A DNA stretch of 9,432 nt, from assembly GCA_027066935.1 (NCBI GenBank), contig JAMOMX010000300.1, positions 1 through 9,432 of the forward strand, read 5' to 3'. Both the position numbers and the translations under genes were made by a program. How positions within the stretch are numbered: position 1 is the stretch's first letter; each line of letters begins with the position of its first letter. This document shows positions 6,159-9,432 of the stretch, piece after piece. Origin of the DNA: Sulfurimonas sp. (GTDB lineage Bacteria > Campylobacterota > Campylobacteria > Campylobacterales > Sulfurimonadaceae). Under the pieces are notes generated by a model. It was not told where the DNA came from. It did not search any database and saw only the letters and a list, made by a program, of their open reading frames with translations.

Positions 6159-7868
6159 ATGAAGATCGGAAAAATAGGTTTATTAACTTTCATAACGGCA
6201 CTGCTTATAGGTTGTGGATCGTCTAATTCTTCAGAGAATACAGATTATAGTTATGTTGAAAAGTTTATGGATGAGTATATCCCAAAACATATGAGAGAGC
6301 ATGAAACGGTAGGTCTTTCAATAGCCTTAATTGACAACAAAAAAATTGTTTGGCAAAAAGGATTTGGATATGCTGACAAGATGAACAATATAGAAGCAAC
6401 ACCAAAAACAAGATATCGTGCAGGTTCAATTACCAAGTTATTTACAGGGATGGCAACGATGAAGCTTGTTGAAGAGGGTAAAATGGATATCGACACCCCT
6501 CTAAAAACCTATCTGCCTGAATTTAGTATAAAAAGTAGATTTGGTTCTACTGACAACATCACACCTAGAAATATTATGACTCACCATTCTGGATTGCCGG
6601 CTGACTGGGAAGATAGAATGTTTGATGAAAATCCACTTCCTTATAATCAACTTGTTGATGTCATTAAGGATAGTTTTGTTGCTTATGAGCCAAACAAGAT
6701 TTTTAGCTATTCAAATTTAGGGGTCAGCTTATTGGGAAGTGCTATTGAGGAAACTTCTGGTGAACTTTATGCCGATTATGTAACAAGAGTTCTTATCGAT
6801 CCTATGGGTATGTATAATTCAGATCTTGAAATGGAACTTAGTGGAGATATGGCATCAAAAGCTTACACTCAAAACAAAGAAGTGAGAGAGTATCCTCTTG
6901 GATCGGTTCCAGCTGGAGCATTAAACACAACGGTAACTGACCTGAGTCAATTAGCCATAATGGTTAATAATCAAGGCAATATCAATGATAAACAAGTCAT
7001 AACTTCAGATAGTTTGAAAAAGATGTTTATCATCCAAAACAGGGATGTCAAACTTGACCTTAATATGAAAATAGTAAAAATAGGTCTGGCATGGTTTATC
7101 AAAACAGATATATTACCTGATAACGAGGCTGTCTATCAGCATGATGGAGATACTATTGCTCATGGTGCTTCTTTTATGGTTGCACCTGATTCTAAACTTG
7201 GTGTCGTTGTTTTAACCAACAGCTCGAATGCAAATGCTGAAGAGATAGCAACAACACTACTACAAAAAGCATGGGAGACAAAAACAGGTAAAAAACTTCT
7301 TCTTGATACCACTAACGAGAAGGTAAACAGTGATTTTTCAATTGAAGGAACCTATATATCAAGTATCCTTGGTGGTAAAATCAACATCATTAAAGATTCA
7401 AATAGGACCTATTCTATTGAGGCATCAGGTGAGTCTATACCATTAACAAAAACAAATCATGGAACCTATATCTCTGTATATTTAGAGGGGTTAGAGCTTT
7501 ATACACAGCATATCGATGGGGAAGATATTATTGTAGGAAGAATAGAAAACAAACAAACTATTATAGTTGCAGTAAAAGTAGTACCACACCCAATACCAAA
7601 TGCTTGGAAAAATCGTTTGGGGAAATATACCATCATAAATCAACAAGAGACTGAAAGTTCTCAATATCCAGATATTTTTCTTATCATAGAAGATGGATTT
7701 TTACTCTTAAAATCTGTATTAGGTGAGGAAGAATCAACAGATATTTTAAGAGTTATCAATGATGATGAAGCCATTAATGAAGGTCTTGGGAGAGGGAAAC
7801 GGGAAACAGTTAATTTTAAAGATGGTGTGCTCAATTTTTCTGGATTAAAATTTAAATATTCACAATAA
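6159..7868 (+). CDS. Serine-hydrolase lipoprotein 2 with C-terminal beta domain
   Basis: This 569-residue lipoprotein has a classical lipobox L-I-G-C (Cys19) followed by a Ser/Asn-rich tether. Residues about 32-375 form a beta-lactamase-fold serine hydrolase (PF00144) with the full active-site set: Ser90-Ile-Thr-Lys93, Tyr184-Ser-Asn186 and His328-Asp-Gly330. Supporting landmarks are KLVEEGKMDIDTPLKTYLPEF, NIMTHHSGLP and LGVVVLTNSSNA. Residues about 390-569 form an extra beta-rich region, possibly two repeats beginning EGTYISS and LGKYTII; such lipocalin-like tails occur on many hydrolases of this family and I cannot name this one further. Candidate activities are peptidase on cell-wall or D-amino-acid peptides, or esterase. 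Its promoter region resembles that of the barrel gene, so the two are probably co-regulated. The gene ends shortly before the right edge of the block. Confidence 0.93.
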   Translation: MKIGKIGLLTFITALLIGCGSSNSSENTDYSYVEKFMDEYIPKHMREHETVGLSIALIDNKKIVWQKGFGYADKMNNIEATPKTRYRAGSITKLFTGMATMKLVEEGKMDIDTPLKTYLPEFSIKSRFGSTDNITPRNIMTHHSGLPADWEDRMFDENPLPYNQLVDVIKDSFVAYEPNKIFSYSNLGVSLLGSAIEETSGELYADYVTRVLIDPMGMYNSDLEMELSGDMASKAYTQNKEVREYPLGSVPAGALNTTVTDLSQLAIMVNNQGNINDKQVITSDSLKKMFIIQNRDVKLDLNMKIVKIGLAWFIKTDILPDNEAVYQHDGDTIAHGASFMVAPDSKLGVVVLTNSSNANAEEIATTLLQKAWETKTGKKLLLDTTNEKVNSDFSIEGTYISSILGGKINIIKDSNRTYSIEASGESIPLTKTNHGTYISVYLEGLELYTQHIDGEDIIVGRIENKQTIIVAVKVVPHPIPNAWKNRLGKYTIINQQETESSQYPDIFLIIEDGFLLLKSVLGEEESTDILRVINDDEAINEGLGRGKRETVNFKDGVLNFSGLKFKYSQ

Positions 7869-7880
7869 TGTGGAGCAAAA

Positions 7881-7937
7881 GGGGTTTGAAAATCGACTTT
7901 TTATTCTTAAATTTTTAGAAAGTCAAATGTCAGCCCC
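7881..7937. terminator. Imperfect hairpin between convergent genes
   Basis: GGGG (7881-7884) can pair with CCCC (7934-7937), and GACTTT (7895-7900) pairs perfectly with AAAGTC (7919-7924); the intervening 9-10 bases on each arm match only in part. The loop is 18 bases of A/T. It lies between serine hydrolase 2 and the oppositely oriented flavoprotein, where a two-way terminator is expected, but there is no clean T-run directly after either arm. Further A/T-rich inverted sequence (about 7965-7999, GGTCAAAAAA and TTTTTTAACC) follows. The rest of 7869-8015 shows no gene. Confidence 0.3.
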
Positions 7938-8015
7938 CCTTCCTTTATATTTTCCTATTTTTCTTGGTCAAAAAAAAGTTAACTGATTATTTTTTAACCC
8001 TACCTTCCCACTACC

Positions 8016-9296
8016 TCAGAAAGTTGCACTTATTTTTAGAATTGGCGTATGTAAATTACTGCCCCCCTCCCCTAACATCCCCGCAACCCATCCGCTGGCA
8101 AAAGCCCACTGCAGATTGTAACCGCCGCACGGCCCGTCTATATCGACAACCTCACCGCAAAAGTAGAGATGATGTACCCGCTTACTCTGCATGGTTTTTG
8201 GGTCAATCTCTTTACAAGCAATACCGCCGCGTGTGATCATCGCCTTCGCAAAACCGTCGTGTCCTACCACGGTAAGCGGCATCTTAACCATAAAACGAAC
8301 GAGCATCTCGCGTTGCTCTCCTTTGTGTCGACTCCAACTTACCGAAGGTTCTACCTCTGCTAAGCGGCAGAGTTCAAGCGTGAGTGCGTGCGGTAATAGT
8401 GTCTGAAGCAGCTCCAACGTACTTTGATGCGGGTTGGTTTGCAACTGCTGTTTAATGTGTTGGTGCAGTTGGGTCTCATTTCTGCCCTGCACCACATTAA
8501 TGAGTAGAGGAACTTCCCCGTAGCGCTTTAGAAAGGGTGTAATCTCGCGAGAGAGATCTAATACAACCGGGCCGCGAATGCCCTGACGTGTAAAAATAAG
8601 GTCACCCTCCGCCACAATTTTTCCTGCTTTAGGCAGATTAATGCGCAACGTGGCTTTAGCAATGGTATCGGCACGGCAGTGTGCCACCCAGCGCTCTTTG
8701 GTATGTAGCGGCATCATGGCGGGGTACGGCTCTTTAAGCGTATGCCCAAGATGGCAAGCAAGACTATAGCCCTCCCCTTCGGCACCGAGTTGCGGGTAGC
8801 CCAGTCCGCCGGTGGCAATGATAACATGCGCACTCTCATAACGCGATGTTGCACTACACACACTAAACATGGCATCACCGTCCGTCTCTAATGCCTCAAC
8901 ACGCTCGCCACAACGTAGAACGACTCTAAGACGTTGCATCTCAGCCTCTAAAGCATTCACGACACTAAGCGCATTGTGGGTAACAGGAAAGACACGGTAA
9001 CCATCAGGTGCATGGGTAGCAACGCCGATATCGTTGAAAAAATCTCGTAGCATGGTAGTGTCACACGCCATGAGCACATCGCGCATAAAACGCCCCTCTC
9101 TTCCAAAGCGCTCCATAAAGCTCTCACGCTCTAAGGTGTTGGTGAGATTGCAGCGTCCGCCGCCGGTCGCTTTGAGTTTGGCACCGATGGACGGGAGCTT
9201 CTCAAGCAGTAGAACATGAGCATTTCGGCGTGCCGCCGAAATAGCCGCCATCATGCCCGCAGCACCACCGCCGATAACAATAAGGTCATATTTCAT
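8016..9296 (-). CDS. BaiN/HI0933-family FAD-dependent oxidoreductase, altered C-terminus
   Basis: This 426-residue cytoplasmic flavoprotein belongs to the HI0933/BaiN family (PF03486). The N-terminal Rossmann motif is IGGGAAG (8-14) with Glu32 at the end of the second strand, followed by the family signature GAKLKATGGGRCNLTN (38-53). Later landmarks are ATGGLGYPQLGAEGEGY, MITRGGIACKEIDP and the FAD-closing CGEVVDIDGPCGGYNLQWAF (380-399). Family members reduce various double bonds, but the substrate of most, including this one, is unknown. The usual family end is near GWVAG (402-406). Here about 20 more residues follow, and Ile419 to Thr425 are encoded by the right inverted repeat of the island, so the original stop has probably been lost. 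The gene follows bioA by 23 bases in the same direction, suggesting one operon. No Shine-Dalgarno sequence is visible before the ATG; the bases just upstream are TTACTGCCC. Confidence 0.92.
   Translation of the reverse strand: MKYDLIVIGGGAAGMMAAISAARRNAHVLLLEKLPSIGAKLKATGGGRCNLTNTLERESFMERFGREGRFMRDVLMACDTTMLRDFFNDIGVATHAPDGYRVFPVTHNALSVVNALEAEMQRLRVVLRCGERVEALETDGDAMFSVCSATSRYESAHVIIATGGLGYPQLGAEGEGYSLACHLGHTLKEPYPAMMPLHTKERWVAHCRADTIAKATLRINLPKAGKIVAEGDLIFTRQGIRGPVVLDLSREITPFLKRYGEVPLLINVVQGRNETQLHQHIKQQLQTNPHQSTLELLQTLLPHALTLELCRLAEVEPSVSWSRHKGEQREMLVRFMVKMPLTVVGHDGFAKAMITRGGIACKEIDPKTMQSKRVHHLYFCGEVVDIDGPCGGYNLQWAFASGWVAGMLGEGGSNLHTPILKISATF
8024..8042 (-). repeat. Right inverted repeat of the AT-rich block
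   Basis: The minus strand reads ATTCTAAAAATAAGTGCAA, matching 196-214 on the plus strand at 18 of 19 bases. It lies inside the last codons of the flavoprotein reading frame, 6-26 bases before its stop. Outside it the sequence becomes G/C-rich; inside it is A/T-rich. Confidence 0.6.
8049..8064 (-). repeat. Short inverted copy flanking the flavoprotein gene (3' copy)
   Basis: The minus strand reads GGGCAGTAATTTACAT. The plus strand at 9297-9313 reads GGGCAGTAATTTTACAT, one T longer. The two copies thus face each other across the flavoprotein gene, one just outside the right island repeat and one touching the start codon. Chance is unlikely for 16 bases but the function is unknown. Confidence 0.45.
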
Positions 9297-9313
9297 GGGC
9301 AGTAATTTTACAT
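9297..9313 (+). repeat. Short inverted copy flanking the flavoprotein gene (5' copy)
   Basis: GGGCAGTAATTTTACAT directly abuts the flavoprotein ATG and is the partner of 8049-8064. It overlaps a perfect 12-base palindrome, TTTACATGTAAA (9307-9318), which could be an operator in the bioA-flavoprotein gap, although no regulator is indicated. Confidence 0.45.
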
Positions 9314-9319
9314 GTAAAT

Positions 9320-9432
9320 TTAGCGCTTTGAAAGAGCATGAACAATCTCATAGGTCACTTCTATCATGGTACGTAACTCATTGTGCGTAAAACAGTATGG
9401 CGGCATAAAATAGATAACATGCCCTAAAGGTC
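9320..9432 (-). CDS. bioA: BioA aminotransferase, C-terminal end (partial)
   Basis: The minus strand entering from the window edge reads PLGHVIYFMPPYCFTHNELR and continues to a TAA at 9320-9322, about 37 residues in all. The pattern RPLG-x-V-x-Y-x-MPPY-x-x-x-x-x-x-L is the C-terminal end of adenosylmethionine-8-amino-7-oxononanoate aminotransferase, the PLP enzyme of biotin synthesis that makes 7,8-diaminononanoate. The PLP lysine and most of the enzyme lie outside the window. The flavoprotein follows 23 bases later in the same direction. Related class-III aminotransferases share part of this ending, but MPPY with this spacing favours BioA. Confidence 0.82.
   Translation of the reverse strand, partial: PLGHVIYFMPPYCFTHNELRTMIEVTYEIVHALSKR

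Larger units (their letters stand above)
196..8042. mobile_element. Putative AT-rich accessory island with inverted ends
   Basis: This block separates G+C-richer host genes (adk on the left, flavoprotein and bioA on the right). It carries a two-component system, two serine-hydrolase lipoproteins, a barrel protein, a DUF4395 protein and two pseudogene relics. What is seen: a sharp change in composition on both sides, a 19-bp inverted repeat at the two edges (196-214 and 8024-8042, 18 of 19 identical), a gene remnant cut near the left repeat, and a host gene whose 3' end runs into the right repeat. What is inferred: that the block entered as one unit. No integrase, intact transposase, tRNA or clear target-site duplication is visible, so the mechanism is unknown; the repeat could also be a dispersed genomic repeat present at both sites by chance. 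Confidence 0.5.

Noticed and set aside
162..8080. Target-site duplication next to the inverted repeats
   Set aside because: The left flank (AAATATATGCC) and the right flank (GGCGTATGTAAATT, plus strand) are not direct copies of each other, so no duplication can be claimed.
7964..8406. Several plus-strand frames opposite the end of the flavoprotein gene
   Set aside because: They are antisense shadows of a G+C-rich gene with long accidental open frames; residues such as KLHLFLE in the first simply translate the inverted repeat.

Overview
The window looks like a chromosomal segment of a Campylobacterota (epsilonproteobacterial) species. The best clue is the histidine kinase, whose H-box reads GNIAHQWRQPL, a form very common in Sulfurimonas/Arcobacter/Sulfurovum-type bacteria. 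The outer genes are ordinary housekeeping genes: the 3' end of adenylate kinase (1-161, +) on the left, and on the right the 3' end of bioA (9320-9432, -) followed by a BaiN/HI0933-type flavoprotein (8016-9296, -). These flanks are visibly richer in G+C than the middle; one 60-base line in the flavoprotein (9121-9180) has 35 G/C, one in the middle (4201-4260) has 21. Genus assignment is inference.

Between them lies an AT-rich accessory block of about 7.8 kb (about 196-8042). Its two edges carry a 19-bp inverted repeat with one mismatch (196-214 and 8024-8042). Reading inward from the left: a truncated alpha/beta-hydrolase pseudogene (224-421, -) overlaps the end of a 7TMR-DISM sensor histidine kinase (411-2198, -). 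The kinase is preceded in the same direction by an OmpR-family response regulator (2235-2909, -). Divergent from the regulator are a DUF4395 membrane protein (3008-3658, +), a class-C beta-lactamase-like serine-hydrolase lipoprotein (3771-4928, +), an outer-membrane beta-barrel protein (5017-5613, +), a decayed IS256-type transposase fragment (about 5651-5818, -), a doubtful small ORF, and a second, larger serine-hydrolase lipoprotein (6159-7868, +).

The most interesting observation is regulatory. Each of the five promoter-type gaps of the block (before the kinase, between regulator and DUF4395, before hydrolase 1, before the barrel protein, before hydrolase 2) contains the pattern TCACATYA-N7-TYA or a one-base variant of it. 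It is arranged as two about 10-bp half sites in tandem, the geometry expected for an OmpR/PhoB-type regulator. The simplest reading is a self-contained, self-regulating envelope module: a sensor and regulator controlling two exported serine hydrolases, a surface barrel and an inner-membrane protein. The substrate and the signal cannot be read from the sequence.

The block shows wear and mobility: the hydrolase pseudogene is cut near the left repeat, the flavoprotein reading frame runs through the right repeat, and a transposase relic sits in the middle. No tRNA, rRNA, CRISPR array, integrase or intact transposase was seen.
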